Counted from the stretch's first letter, positions 15,111 through 22,909 are shown. The stretch: 29,017 nt of DNA from an uncultured Haemophilus sp. (GCF_905207935.1 NZ_CAJLNI010000007.1:1-29017); one strand, 5' to 3'. The notes: generated by a model not told the origin, from the sequence alone. Made by a program: numbers and translations.

Positions 15111-15749
15111 TTAGTGACCGCCGCAACCACAGCCGCCATGACCGTGTCCGTGATCATGATCGTGTTTATGACCACCGCCACAGCAACCGCCGTGTCCATG
15201 ATCGTGATCATGGTGATGATGACCGTGACCGCCACAACCGCAGCCGTGACCACCTTCATCATCGTGATGATGGTGATGATCGTGTTCACCATGCACGTGA
15301 CCGTGAGCAATTTCTTCTAATGTTGCTTCACGAGTACCAACAACTTCAACAGTGAAGTGTAATTCTTGACCCGCTAACATGTGGTTACCATCAACCACCA
15401 CTTCATCGCCATCCACTTCCGTGATCACAACAGGAACAGGGCCGATATCTGTGTCAGCTAAGAAACGCATACCAACCACCACTTCATCAACGCCTTGGAA
15501 TACATCTTTTGGTACACGTTGAACCATGTTTTCATTGTATTCGCCGTAGCCTTCTTCTGGCTGAACACGCACTTCAAATTTGTCGCCAACTTCTTTACCT
15601 TCTAAGGCATTTTCAAGACCAATGATTAAGTTATTGTGGCCTTGTAAATATTCTAATGGTTGATTTGCTGGTGCTTCATCAACTAATACACCGTCTTGAG
15701 TACGTACTTGGTAAGCGATACTCACAACCGTATTTTTTGCTACTTTCAT
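15111..15749 (-). CDS. slyD: FKBP-type peptidyl-prolyl isomerase and metallochaperone SlyD
   Basis: Prolyl isomerase and nickel-binding chaperone in the cytosol; in E. coli SlyD also helps nickel delivery to hydrogenase. I start at ATG 15749 (MKVAKNTVVSIAYQVRTQDG), which is where SlyD proteins begin and has AAGGAA upstream; the frame is open 11 residues further. The FKBP halves (LEYLQGHNNLIIGLENALEG and the later ELHFTVEVVG) enclose the insert-in-flap chaperone domain. The last 64 of 212 residues are extreme: about 25 His and 6 Cys, with HHHHH, CGCG and CC clusters. This tail is longer and richer than in E. coli SlyD (196 residues in total). A SIMPL-domain gene lies upstream on the same strand with a 44-base gap. 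Confidence 0.96.
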   Translation of the reverse strand: MKVAKNTVVSIAYQVRTQDGVLVDEAPANQPLEYLQGHNNLIIGLENALEGKEVGDKFEVRVQPEEGYGEYNENMVQRVPKDVFQGVDEVVVGMRFLADTDIGPVPVVITEVDGDEVVVDGNHMLAGQELHFTVEVVGTREATLEEIAHGHVHGEHDHHHHHDDEGGHGCGCGGHGHHHHDHDHGHGGCCGGGHKHDHDHGHGHGGCGCGGH

Positions 15750-15793
15750 ATTGTTTTCCTTATTAAAAAAATCGTCGTTCATTGTATAGAAAA

Positions 15794-16504
15794 TTATTCT
15801 TTAAGCAATGCAATTCGCGCATTCACACTGACTTTAATTTTCTCTTTGCCACTTTGAGTGTAAGTTTCATCTTTCTCACTCGAGTATAAACTTTTAGAGC
15901 TTAGTTCGGCTGCGGCATAAATAGGATAATCGTTCGTTGAATCATTGGGTGAGGAAATCTCAAGGTTTTGTATGGTATAACCTTTCATCTGCAAAGATTC
16001 TTGAAGTAATAGGGCTTTATCTTTAAATTTTGTTAATGCTTCTTTGGTTAATTCATTTTCTAAGCTACTTAATTTTTCACGTGAAACGGAGGCGCTTACG
16101 CTATCAATCGCTAAGACACCATCTAATTCATGCACTAAGGTTGATAACGCTTGAGAGTCTTTACTTTCTAAGGTTAATTCCGCACGGGCAGTCCAACCTT
16201 GTTGTTTGCCTTTATCATTATAGCGAATCCAGGTATTACGAGAGTTGTCTTTAATTTCAACCGCACTTTGTGCTTTCGTTAGCTCAATGGCTTTATTCAT
16301 TTTTTCTGCCATGGTTTTATTGAGTGCGGATAAATCATTGCCTTCCGCTTGGTAAAAAAGGGACACTCGAAATAAATCGCGTTCTACATTTTTTTCCGAT
16401 TCAACGGTAAAGTTCACCAGGGTTGGATAATTATCGACTGGTTCTTCTGCAAAAGAAGCGATAGGCAAGGCAAGTAATGCAAGAGAAAGTGCTTTGAGTT
16501 TCAT
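15794..16504 (-). CDS. Secreted SIMPL-domain (DUF541, YggE-type) protein
   Basis: A 236-residue exported protein with an N-terminal signal peptide (MKLKALSLALLALPIASFAEE, cut near residue 19). The rest matches the SIMPL/DUF541 fold: VNFTVESEKNVERDLFRVSLFYQAEG, a middle TRAELTLESKDSQALSTLVHEL, and the C-terminal KEKIKVSVNARIALL. E. coli YggE belongs to this family and has been linked to oxidative stress defence; the molecular activity is not established. It stands between rraB and slyD on the same strand, and a likely rraB terminator separates it from rraB. An uptake signal lies inside at 16260. Confidence 0.85.
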   Translation of the reverse strand: MKLKALSLALLALPIASFAEEPVDNYPTLVNFTVESEKNVERDLFRVSLFYQAEGNDLSALNKTMAEKMNKAIELTKAQSAVEIKDNSRNTWIRYNDKGKQQGWTARAELTLESKDSQALSTLVHELDGVLAIDSVSASVSREKLSSLENELTKEALTKFKDKALLLQESLQMKGYTIQNLEISSPNDSTNDYPIYAAAELSSKSLYSSEKDETYTQSGKEKIKVSVNARIALLKE

Positions 16505-16537
16505 TTTTTCATTCCTATTTGGGTAAGATAAAAATTA

Positions 16538-16557
16538 GGGGTGATTAACTCCACCCC
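16538..16557 (-). terminator. Probable terminator of rraB
   Basis: On the minus strand GGGGTG pairs with CACCCC around an 8-base loop, followed by TAATTTTTA. It is directly downstream of rraB. The stem is short but GC-rich. Confidence 0.6.
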
Positions 16558-16563
16558 ACATTA

Positions 16564-16992
16564 TTAATGTAAACGTTCGTTGTCGTCTTCGACATCTTCA
16601 TCGTCAAAAAATTCGCCGTCATCACCGTATTCATCATCTTCCGCATTTGGAGCTTCAAAATACGTGCCCCAGCCATCATAAATGCCTTTGTATTTTTCGA
16701 CTAATGGTAAAATTTCTTTTTGTTGTGCATCGATAATTTCAGGCTTTAATTCCACTTCACTGATGATGTCAAAACAGAAAATGACCTTGCCATTTTCATC
16801 TTCAAATTCTTCTGCTTCTGACACTTCATAGCCTGCTTTGAAAGCATCTACGGCAATTTTTTCTAAGATATCAAAATCATAATGGGCGATGTGATGTTCG
16901 ATAATATAAAGGGCATCCGGATCACTGCCATCATTTAATAAATCCGTAATGATTTCACGGGTTTCTTCTTGAAGTTCGTTAAAGTTCGTCAT
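16564..16992 (-). CDS. rraB: Regulator of RNase E activity RraB
   Basis: Small acidic protein that, in E. coli, binds the C-terminal part of RNase E and lowers cleavage of a subset of mRNAs. The 142-residue sequence opens with LQEETREIITDLLNDGSDPDALYIIEHHIAHYDFDILEKIAVDAFKAGYEV, typical of RraB, and has YDGWGTYFEAP near the end. It finishes in a very acidic tail (DDEYGDDGEFFDDEDVEDDNE). AAGGCA precedes the ATG. It is divergent from truD, and an uptake signal lies in the gap (17015). Confidence 0.93.
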   Translation of the reverse strand: MTNFNELQEETREIITDLLNDGSDPDALYIIEHHIAHYDFDILEKIAVDAFKAGYEVSEAEEFEDENGKVIFCFDIISEVELKPEIIDAQQKEILPLVEKYKGIYDGWGTYFEAPNAEDDEYGDDGEFFDDEDVEDDNERLH

Positions 16993-17076
16993 AAGGCATT
17001 CCTTTTGTCAGAAAAAGTGCGGTCATTGTAGGGGATAAAGATGAAAATGTCGCTAAAAATTTATTCTCATTTCAGT

Positions 17077-17105
17077 TTGCCTTGAAGGGGCGGAAAGGTT
17101 AAAAT
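17077..17105 (+). promoter_or_regulatory. Sigma-70-type promoter ahead of the truD leader
   Basis: TTGCCT (17077-17082) and TAAAAT (17100-17105) are separated by exactly 17 bases. The predicted transcription start is near 17112, only about 20 bases before a terminator-like hairpin. It is the strongest promoter match in the gap between rraB and truD. Confidence 0.6.
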
Positions 17106-17111
17106 TCTACG

Positions 17112-17185
17112 CGAATAAATTGTGCTTAACACGCCCAGCTGATCACGCTATTTATTGCAGCGAAAAAGCTGGGCTTTCTTATTTT
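17112..17185 (+). ncRNA. Candidate short leader RNA ending in a terminator upstream of truD
   Basis: From the predicted start near 17112, the transcript runs into a hairpin in which GCCCAGCT (17133-17140) pairs with AGCTGGGC (17167-17174). A smaller inner hairpin CGCT/AGCG lies inside it. TTTCTTATTTT follows, as in an intrinsic terminator. The truD start codon lies only 13 bases further. The unit could be an attenuating leader of truD-surE or a separate small RNA of about 75 bases. I do not recognise it as a known RNA family. The in-frame extension of truD through this region has no stop, but it is not conserved-looking protein. Confidence 0.45.
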
Positions 17186-17197
17186 AGAACGAAAAAA

Positions 17198-18220
17198 ATG
17201 GTCAAACATCTCCCTTATTTCACCTTAAAAACACCGCCAAAAACAACCGCACTTTTAAAGCAAGAGTTCGCTGATTTTATTGTTAAAGAAGATTTTGGCT
17301 ATGAAATGTCAGGCGAAGGCGAATTTGTGGCGGTAAAAATCCGTAAAACGGATTGCAATACATTGTTTGTGGGCGAAAAACTTGCCAAGTTTGCGGGTAT
17401 TTCTGATCGAAATATGGGGTATGCCGGTTTAAAAGATCGCCATGGTATTACAGAACAATGGTTTTGTTTGCAAATGCCGGGTAAGGAAACGCCAGATTTT
17501 AGCCAATTTCAATTGGAAGGTGTCGAGATTTTAGACGTCACTCGCCACAATCGTAAAATTCGCACGGGCAGTCTTCAAGGAAATACCTTCGAGATTTTAT
17601 TGCGTGGTGCAAAAGAAAGTGATGAGTTGAATGAGCGCTTAAATTTTGTGGCGAAATATGGTTTTCCTAACTACTTCACCGAACAACGTTTTGGACGCGA
17701 TGGTCATAATCTGACTCAAGCGATTCGTTGGGCTAAAGGAGAGATTAAGGTCAAAGATCGTAAAAAACGCAGTTTTTACCTTTCCGCAGCTCGCAGTGAA
17801 ATTTTTAATTTAGTTGTGGCAGAACGAATTGAACAAAATGTGGCAGATCGGGTTCTAAGAGACGATATTGTACAATTAAACGGATCGCACAGTTGGTTTA
17901 AGGCTGATGAAAATGAAGATTTAGCGGTCTTACAGCAGCGTTTGAACGAACAAGATATTTTGCTCACTGCGCCTTTAATTGGCGAAGAAAATTTATCTGC
18001 AAGTGCGGTCGAAAATCAAGTGGTTTTGGAACATCAGGTTTTCCAAGAATTAATGAAACAAGAAAGAATGAAAGCCGCTCGCCGCCCTTTATTGATGCAA
18101 GCAAAAGATTTCCATTGGACGTTTGTTGAAGAAGGATTGAAACTCTCGTTTTATTTGCCGGCAGGGAGTTATGCCACTGCATTGGTGCGAGAGTTAGTGA
18201 ATATTAAGGAAGAAGAATAA
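17198..18220 (+). CDS. truD: tRNA pseudouridine(13) synthase TruD
   Basis: Converts uridine 13 of certain tRNAs (tRNA-Glu in E. coli) to pseudouridine. From ATG 17198 the protein has 340 residues. The catalytic aspartate is then Asp80 in GYAGLKDR, the position known for E. coli TruD, which supports this start over the in-frame TTG at 17120. Conserved NYFTEQRFGRDGHN, KKRSFYLSAARSEIFN and the C-terminal LPAGSYATALVRELV are present. There is no good ribosome-binding sequence before this ATG, only A-rich DNA directly after the terminator-like leader. The stop overlaps the surE start by one base (TAATG), so truD and surE are translationally coupled. Uptake signals lie inside at 17246 and 18001. 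Confidence 0.96.
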   Translation: MVKHLPYFTLKTPPKTTALLKQEFADFIVKEDFGYEMSGEGEFVAVKIRKTDCNTLFVGEKLAKFAGISDRNMGYAGLKDRHGITEQWFCLQMPGKETPDFSQFQLEGVEILDVTRHNRKIRTGSLQGNTFEILLRGAKESDELNERLNFVAKYGFPNYFTEQRFGRDGHNLTQAIRWAKGEIKVKDRKKRSFYLSAARSEIFNLVVAERIEQNVADRVLRDDIVQLNGSHSWFKADENEDLAVLQQRLNEQDILLTAPLIGEENLSASAVENQVVLEHQVFQELMKQERMKAARRPLLMQAKDFHWTFVEEGLKLSFYLPAGSYATALVRELVNIKEEE

Positions 18221-18960
18221 TGCGAATTTTAGTCAGCAATGATGACGGTTTTCACGCCGAAGGGATTCAAGTTTTAGCAAAAGAATTACGAAAAATTGCC
18301 GATGTGGTGATCGTCGCGCCGGATCGGAATCGCAGCGCAGCATCAAGCTCATTAACGCTTGTTGAGCCACTTCGCCCTCGTCATTTAGATTGCGGAGATT
18401 ATTGCGTGAATGGCACCCCTGCAGATTGTGTGCATTTGGCCTTAAATGGTTTTTTATCTGGCCAAGTTGATCTTGTGGTATCTGGCATTAATGCGGGTTG
18501 CAATATGGGGGATGATACGATTTATTCCGGTACTTTGGCCGCTGCATTGGAAGGACGTCATTTAGGATTGCCAGCCATTGCCGTCTCTTTAGATGGTCGT
18601 CAGCATTATGAAACAGCGGCTCGCGTGGTGTGTGATTTGATCCCTAAATTACATCCTCAATTATTGAATAAACGTGAAGTGATCAATATCAATGTACCAG
18701 ATTTGCCTTACGAAGAACTTAAAGGTATTAAGGTGTGTCATTTAGGCTATCGCACATCTGCAGCTGAAGTGATTAAACAGGAAGATCCTCGTGGCGAAAA
18801 TATCTATTGGATTGGGCCATCAGGCTTGCCGGAATATGATGGTGAAGGCACCGATTTCCATGCAGTAAAAAATGGTTATGTTTCCATTACGCCAATTCAA
18901 GCCGATCTTACGGCTCATCAGTCAATTGCTGCTTTACAAGATTGGCTGGAAAGTGAATAA
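18220..18960 (+). CDS. surE: 5'/3'-nucleotidase SurE
   Basis: Metal-dependent nucleoside monophosphatase, linked to survival in stationary phase in E. coli. The 246-residue protein begins MRILVSNDDGFHAEGIQVLA with the metal-binding NDDG, followed by VVAPDRNRSAASSSLTL, VNGTPADCVHLAL and VSGINAGCNMGDDTIYSGTLAAA, all signature parts of SurE. Its start overlaps the truD stop by one base with GGAAGAAG upstream. The next gene follows after 52 bases. In many gammaproteobacteria surE is followed by pcm and nlpD; here pcm is absent and a DedA-type gene takes its place. Confidence 0.97.
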   Translation: MRILVSNDDGFHAEGIQVLAKELRKIADVVIVAPDRNRSAASSSLTLVEPLRPRHLDCGDYCVNGTPADCVHLALNGFLSGQVDLVVSGINAGCNMGDDTIYSGTLAAALEGRHLGLPAIAVSLDGRQHYETAARVVCDLIPKLHPQLLNKREVININVPDLPYEELKGIKVCHLGYRTSAAEVIKQEDPRGENIYWIGPSGLPEYDGEGTDFHAVKNGYVSITPIQADLTAHQSIAALQDWLESE

Positions 18961-19012
18961 TGTGCCATTTTGAAACGAATTTTTCCCCATTGAACCCATG
19001 AAGGATAAGTGA

Positions 19013-19588
19013 ATGAATATTTTTGGTGCGATGTACGATAAAACGATGCAATGGTCAAAACATCGCTTTGCCGTGTTTTGGCTATCCTTTGTGAGTTTTA
19101 TTGAGGCTATTTTCTTTCCAATTCCACCCGATGTGATGTTGATTCCAATGTCAATGTCAAAGCCGAAAAGTGCGTTTCGTTTTGCGCTTTATACTACGAT
19201 TGCTTCGGTTGTCGGTGGAATGATTGGTTATGCTATTGGTTACTATGCCTTTGATTGGGTTCAAGGTTATATTCAACAATGGGGCTACCAAGCTGCTTGG
19301 GAACAGGCCATGGCGTGGTTTAAAGAATGGGGCATTTTAGTAGTCTTTGTTGCTGGTTTTAGTCCAATTCCTTATAAAGTTTTCACGATTTGTGCAGGTG
19401 TGATGCAAATGGCATTTATCCCATTTGTGATTACCGCATTTGTATCGCGTTTTGCTCGTTTTATTTTAGTGGCAAAACTCGCCGCATGGGGCGGAGAAAA
19501 ATTCGCCGCGAAATTACGTAAATCCATTGAAGTCATTGGTTGGAGTGTCGTTGCTTTAGCCGTGATTATTTATATTATTTTAAAATAA
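19013..19588 (+). CDS. DedA/YqaA-family inner-membrane protein
   Basis: A 191-residue membrane protein with the VTT/SNARE-associated fold of the DedA family, of the shorter YqaA type. Conserved features are FWLSFVSFIEAIFFPIPPDVMLIPM, with the membrane-dipping Pro-rich re-entrant loop, GYAIGYYAFDWV, and a second re-entrant loop AGFSPIPYKVFTICAGVMQM with a following Arg-containing SRFARF. Family members are lipid scramblases or flippases linked to envelope integrity, but the specific role of this one is unknown. AAGGAT lies upstream of the ATG. It sits between surE and two lipoprotein genes, and the spacings suggest a single transcript. Confidence 0.88.
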   Translation: MNIFGAMYDKTMQWSKHRFAVFWLSFVSFIEAIFFPIPPDVMLIPMSMSKPKSAFRFALYTTIASVVGGMIGYAIGYYAFDWVQGYIQQWGYQAAWEQAMAWFKEWGILVVFVAGFSPIPYKVFTICAGVMQMAFIPFVITAFVSRFARFILVAKLAAWGGEKFAAKLRKSIEVIGWSVVALAVIIYIILK

Positions 19589-19604
19589 CAGGATGACCTT
19601 TTTT

Positions 19605-19793
19605 ATGAATAAATTACTCTTTATTATCTCGAGTGCATTGCTGATTTCAGCGTGTACGGGAGAACCAAAAAAACAAGATCCCGATGCATTGCCAGATGGT
19701 ATTATGCAACCAGTAGAAGGAACGGGAGCTGTTGCCGGTGGTAGCTTTATGCCGGAAATTGAAAAGAATTCGATGCCAAATCAAATGAAATAA
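19605..19793 (+). CDS. Tiny lipoprotein sharing a module with LppB/NlpD
   Basis: A 62-residue lipoprotein. I choose ATG 19605 over the in-frame ATG 19593 because it has AGGA 9 bases upstream and starts a clean lipoprotein signal (MNKLLFIISSALLISAC, acylated Cys17). The mature part is only about 45 residues. Its motif GIMQPV...FMPEIEKNSMPNQM (residues 32-61) matches GVMQPV...WQPEIQQNTMPSTM in the N-terminal part of the next gene, nlpD/lppB. No Lys/Arg/Asp at +2, so outer-membrane sorting is likely. It starts 16 bases after the DedA gene and ends 23 bases before nlpD. It looks like a partial paralogue of the LppB N-terminus kept as its own gene. Function unknown. Confidence 0.8.
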   Translation: MNKLLFIISSALLISACTGEPKKQDPDALPDGIMQPVEGTGAVAGGSFMPEIEKNSMPNQMK

Positions 19794-19816
19794 ATTTAAT
19801 ATTAAAGGAAGAATAA

Positions 19817-21034
19817 ATGAAAAAATCGTTTTTATTGCTCCCTGTGAGTATCGCTATTTTAACGGCTTGTAGTTCAAATAGCCCTGCACCAATTGAAAAT
19901 GTGGATGGCACACTTTCTCCAGGTGTAATGCAACCTGTTGATAATAACTCTAGTGGTACATGGCAGCCAGAAATCCAACAAAATACCATGCCAAGTACAA
20001 TGGGCAGCAGCGTGCCAACGGGAACTCAAACACCACAGCCAAGTTTCCAACCAACTTATCAACCGGTACAACAGCCAGCAGCAACTCAACCACAGCCTGC
20101 TCCAGCACCGGTTCAACCGCAAACTAAAACGGTAACTAAAACAGTTTCTGATTGTACCAGCTCAGGTGCAATTAACGTGCCGCGTAATCCAAATACCAAT
20201 GCACCAGATTACAGCCAAATTCAAAAAGGTTCATACAAAGGAAATACCTATAAAGTCAACAAAGGCGACACCATGTTCTTAATCGCTTACTTGACGGGTA
20301 TGGACGTAAAAGATTTGGCGAGCATGAACAATATGAAAGAGCCTTACAGCTTAAGCGTGGGTCAAACATTAAAAATTTCAAATTGTTCAACTAAAACAAT
20401 CACCACAACAGTTCCAGTGAAAACTACCGCACCAGCGGCACCTGCTGAGCCAGAAGTGACTTATACACCTGGTGCAAATGGTACACAAATTGGTTCTGAT
20501 GGTACGGTAATTGGCCCTATTAAATCAGGTGTGGGTAATGGTGAACCTGCAAAACCAGCTTTCACAAACAATACACCTAGCACACCAGCAACAACCACAA
20601 CACAGGTGGAAACCACAAACAATACACCAGTTAATGCGAATGTTGTGGCACCAGTTGCGTCGAATATCGCATGGCAATGGCCAACCCAAGGTAACGTGAT
20701 CCAAAGTTTCTCTAACTCTGATGGTGGTAATAAAGGGGTTGATATCAGTGGTTCTCGCGGCCAAGCAGTTAAAGCCGCAGCGAACGGTCGTGTTGTGTAT
20801 GCGGGTAACGCGTTACGTGGCTACGGTAACTTAATCATCATCAAACATAACGATGATTTCTTAAGTGCTTATGCACACAATGACAAGATCTTAGTTAGCG
20901 ATCAACAAGAAGTGAAAGCGGGCCAAGAGATTGCGAAAATGGGTAGCACAGGGACCAATGCTGTGAAACTTCACTTTGAGATCCGTTATAAAGGTAAATC
21001 TGTCGATCCAGTTAGATACTTACCGAGAAGATAA
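19817..21034 (+). CDS. nlpD: Outer-membrane lipoprotein LppB/NlpD, LysM and degenerate LytM domains
   Basis: Envelope lipoprotein that, in E. coli, activates the amidase AmiC for splitting of daughter cells. The signal MKKSFLLLPVSIAILTAC gives acylated Cys18. Residues 36-62 carry the module shared with the small upstream lipoprotein. A long Pro/Gln/Thr-rich linker (about 65-110) precedes a LysM peptidoglycan-binding domain (YKVNKGDTMFLIAYL..., about 145-188). A second Thr-rich linker leads to the C-terminal M23/LytM domain (WQWPTQGNVIQSFS to RYLPRR). The zinc motif is degenerate: GVDISG lacks the first histidine, although AYAHN and LHFEI remain. It therefore should be a regulator, not an endopeptidase. 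Its 405 residues match the Haemophilus LppB type. Confidence 0.93.
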   Translation: MKKSFLLLPVSIAILTACSSNSPAPIENVDGTLSPGVMQPVDNNSSGTWQPEIQQNTMPSTMGSSVPTGTQTPQPSFQPTYQPVQQPAATQPQPAPAPVQPQTKTVTKTVSDCTSSGAINVPRNPNTNAPDYSQIQKGSYKGNTYKVNKGDTMFLIAYLTGMDVKDLASMNNMKEPYSLSVGQTLKISNCSTKTITTTVPVKTTAPAAPAEPEVTYTPGANGTQIGSDGTVIGPIKSGVGNGEPAKPAFTNNTPSTPATTTTQVETTNNTPVNANVVAPVASNIAWQWPTQGNVIQSFSNSDGGNKGVDISGSRGQAVKAAANGRVVYAGNALRGYGNLIIIKHNDDFLSAYAHNDKILVSDQQEVKAGQEIAKMGSTGTNAVKLHFEIRYKGKSVDPVRYLPRR

Positions 21035-21047
21035 TCTTTTCTCAGAA

Positions 21048-21080
21048 AAAAGTGCGGTTAAAAATGACCGCACTTTTTGT
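21048..21080 (+). terminator. Terminator of nlpD made of two inverted uptake signals
   Basis: AAAAAGTGCGGT pairs with ACCGCACTTTTT, the loop being TAAAAATG. The arms are uptake signals at 21050-21058 and 21067-21075. The right arm overlaps the spacer of the proS promoter. Confidence 0.82.
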
Positions 21081-21086
21081 TATACT
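21058..21086 (+). promoter_or_regulatory. Probable proS promoter overlapping the nlpD terminator
   Basis: TTAAAA (21058-21063) and TATACT (21081-21086) are spaced by 17 bases. The predicted start is near 21093, which leaves a leader of about 37 bases. The promoter lies partly inside the terminator hairpin. Confidence 0.5.
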
Positions 21087-21129
21087 CTCACCAATTTTTT
21101 CTCAATGCTTAGAATCTAAGGTTAATTCA

Positions 21130-22845
21130 ATGCGTACAAGTCAATATTTATTCTCAACATTAAAAGAAACCCCAGCTGAAGCGGCCATTGTGAGCCATCA
21201 ATTAATGCTTCGTGCGGGGATGATTCGCCCTCTTGCTTCAGGTCTTTATAACTGGATGCCAACAGGCTGGCGTGTGCTCCGTAAAGTAGAAAAAATCATT
21301 CGTGAAGAAATGGATAAAAGCGGCGCACTTGAAATCAAAATGCCAGTCGTGCAACCAGCAGAATTATGGGAAGAATCAGGTCGTTGGGAACAATATGGTC
21401 CAGAATTACTTCGTTTTGAGGATCGCGGAAACCGTAACTTTGTATTAGGTCCAACACACGAAGAAGTGATTACGGATTTAGTTCGTCGCGAAGTGTCATC
21501 ATACAAACAACTTCCAATCAATTTATACCAAATTCAAACCAAATTCCGTGATGAAGTGCGTCCTCGTTTCGGTGTCATGCGTTCACGTGAATTTATCATG
21601 AAAGATGCGTATTCTTTCCATGCGGATCATGCTAGCTTGCAACAAACTTATGATGTGATGTACCAAACTTATAGCAATATTTTCAATCGCTTAGGTTTGG
21701 ATTTCCGTGCCGTACAAGCGGACACCGGTTCTATCGGTGGTAGTGCATCACATGAATTCCAAGTGTTAGCAAACAGCGGTGAAGATGATGTGATTTTCTC
21801 TACGGAATCGGATTACGCTGCAAACATTGAATTAGCGGAAGCGATGGCAATTGGTGAGCGTGCCGCACCAACGAAAGCGATGGAATTAGTTGATACACCA
21901 AATGCTAAAACAATTGCAGAGTTGGTGGAACAATTCAATTTGCCAATTGAGAAAACGGTTAAAACCTTGATTGTAAAAGGGGCAAGCGAAGATCAACCGT
22001 TAGTGGCATTAGTCATTCGTGGTGACCATGAATTAAACGAAATCAAAGCGGAAAAATTACCTGAAGTGGCTTCACCATTTGAGTTTGCAGACGAAGCTGT
22101 TATCAAAGCCAAAATCGGTGCAGGTGTGGGTTCATTAGGCCCTGTTAATCTCAATATTCCAGTGATTATTGACCGTTCAGTGGCATTAGTGTCTGATTTC
22201 AGTGCGGGTGCAAACATTGATGGTAAACATTACTTCAATATTAACTGGGAACGTGATGTGACGTTACCAAAAGTGGCGGATATTCGTAACGTGGTTGAAG
22301 GTGACCCAAGCCCAGATGGTAAAGGTACCTTATTGATTAAACGTGGTATCGAAGTAGGTCATATTTTCCAATTAGGTAAAAAATATTCAGAAGCGATGAA
22401 TGCAACCGTTCAAGGTGAAGATGGTCGTCCAATGGTCGTAACCATGGGATGTTACGGGATTGGTGTAACACGTGTGGTTGCTGCAGCGATTGAACAACAT
22501 TTTGATGATCGCGGTATTGTATGGCCAACAGATGAAATTGCGCCATTCACCGTAGCCGTCGTGCCTATGAATATGCATAAATCTGAAAGTGTTCAAGAAT
22601 ATGCCGAAGAATTGTACCGCACTTTACAAGCACAAGGCGTAGAAGTGATCTTTGATGACCGTAAAGAGCGTCCAGGTGTAATGTTTGCAGATATGGAACT
22701 TATCGGCGTGCCACACATGGTGGTGATTGGTGAGAAAAATCTCGCAAATGGCGAAATCGAATACAAAAATCGCCGTACTGGTGAAAAACAAATGATTGCA
22801 AAAGATCAGTTGTTAGATTTCTTGAAAGGACAAATTAAAGCTTAA
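21130..22845 (+). CDS. proS: Prolyl-tRNA synthetase
   Basis: Class II aminoacyl-tRNA synthetase that charges tRNA-Pro. From ATG 21130 (MRTSQYLFSTLKETPAEA) the protein has 571 residues, the usual size of the bacterial type with an editing insertion. The frame is open upstream, but that part crosses the terminator and promoter. Class II features: GRWEQYGPELLRFEDR, LGPTHEEVITDLV, FRDEVRPRFGVMRSREFIMKDAYSF and motif 3 MGCYGIGVTRVVAA. The middle region (about 220-400, with ELVDTPNAKTIAELVEQFN and DHELNEIKAEKL) is the editing domain that hydrolyses Ala-tRNA-Pro. The C-terminal anticodon-binding part has DDRKERPGVMFADMELIG. An uptake signal lies at 22616. Confidence 0.98.
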   Translation: MRTSQYLFSTLKETPAEAAIVSHQLMLRAGMIRPLASGLYNWMPTGWRVLRKVEKIIREEMDKSGALEIKMPVVQPAELWEESGRWEQYGPELLRFEDRGNRNFVLGPTHEEVITDLVRREVSSYKQLPINLYQIQTKFRDEVRPRFGVMRSREFIMKDAYSFHADHASLQQTYDVMYQTYSNIFNRLGLDFRAVQADTGSIGGSASHEFQVLANSGEDDVIFSTESDYAANIELAEAMAIGERAAPTKAMELVDTPNAKTIAELVEQFNLPIEKTVKTLIVKGASEDQPLVALVIRGDHELNEIKAEKLPEVASPFEFADEAVIKAKIGAGVGSLGPVNLNIPVIIDRSVALVSDFSAGANIDGKHYFNINWERDVTLPKVADIRNVVEGDPSPDGKGTLLIKRGIEVGHIFQLGKKYSEAMNATVQGEDGRPMVVTMGCYGIGVTRVVAAAIEQHFDDRGIVWPTDEIAPFTVAVVPMNMHKSESVQEYAEELYRTLQAQGVEVIFDDRKERPGVMFADMELIGVPHMVVIGEKNLANGEIEYKNRRTGEKQMIAKDQLLDFLKGQIKA

Positions 22846-22862
22846 TTGAGTCTTTGATGATT

Positions 22863-22903
22863 AAAAAGGAGATTGAAGCATACACTTCAATCTCCTTTTT
22901 TAT
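22863..22903. terminator. Bidirectional terminator between proS and deoC
   Basis: AAAGGAGATTGAAG pairs with CTTCAATCTCCTTT around the loop CATACA. It has T on the plus strand side and A on the other, so it works for the converging proS and deoC genes. It is unrelated to the uptake signal. Confidence 0.9.
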
Positions 22904-22909
22904 TATCGA

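Noticed and set aside
15111..15320. Repetitive DNA that could be taken for a tandem array, with long open frames on the other strands (14969-15310 minus and 15114-15320 plus)
   Set aside because: The repeats are codons for the His/Gly/Cys-rich SlyD tail; the other frames have low-complexity Ile/Met/Val/Thr composition and are shadows.
17120..17197. N-terminal extension of TruD from TTG 17120
   Set aside because: ATG 17198 puts the catalytic Asp at position 80 as in E. coli; the extension crosses a terminator-like hairpin and shows no protein-like conservation that I recognise.
19874..20135. Open frames in other phases over the nlpD linker
   Set aside because: Low-complexity shadows (Gln/His/Asn or Trp/Leu rich) of the Pro/Gln/Thr linker.
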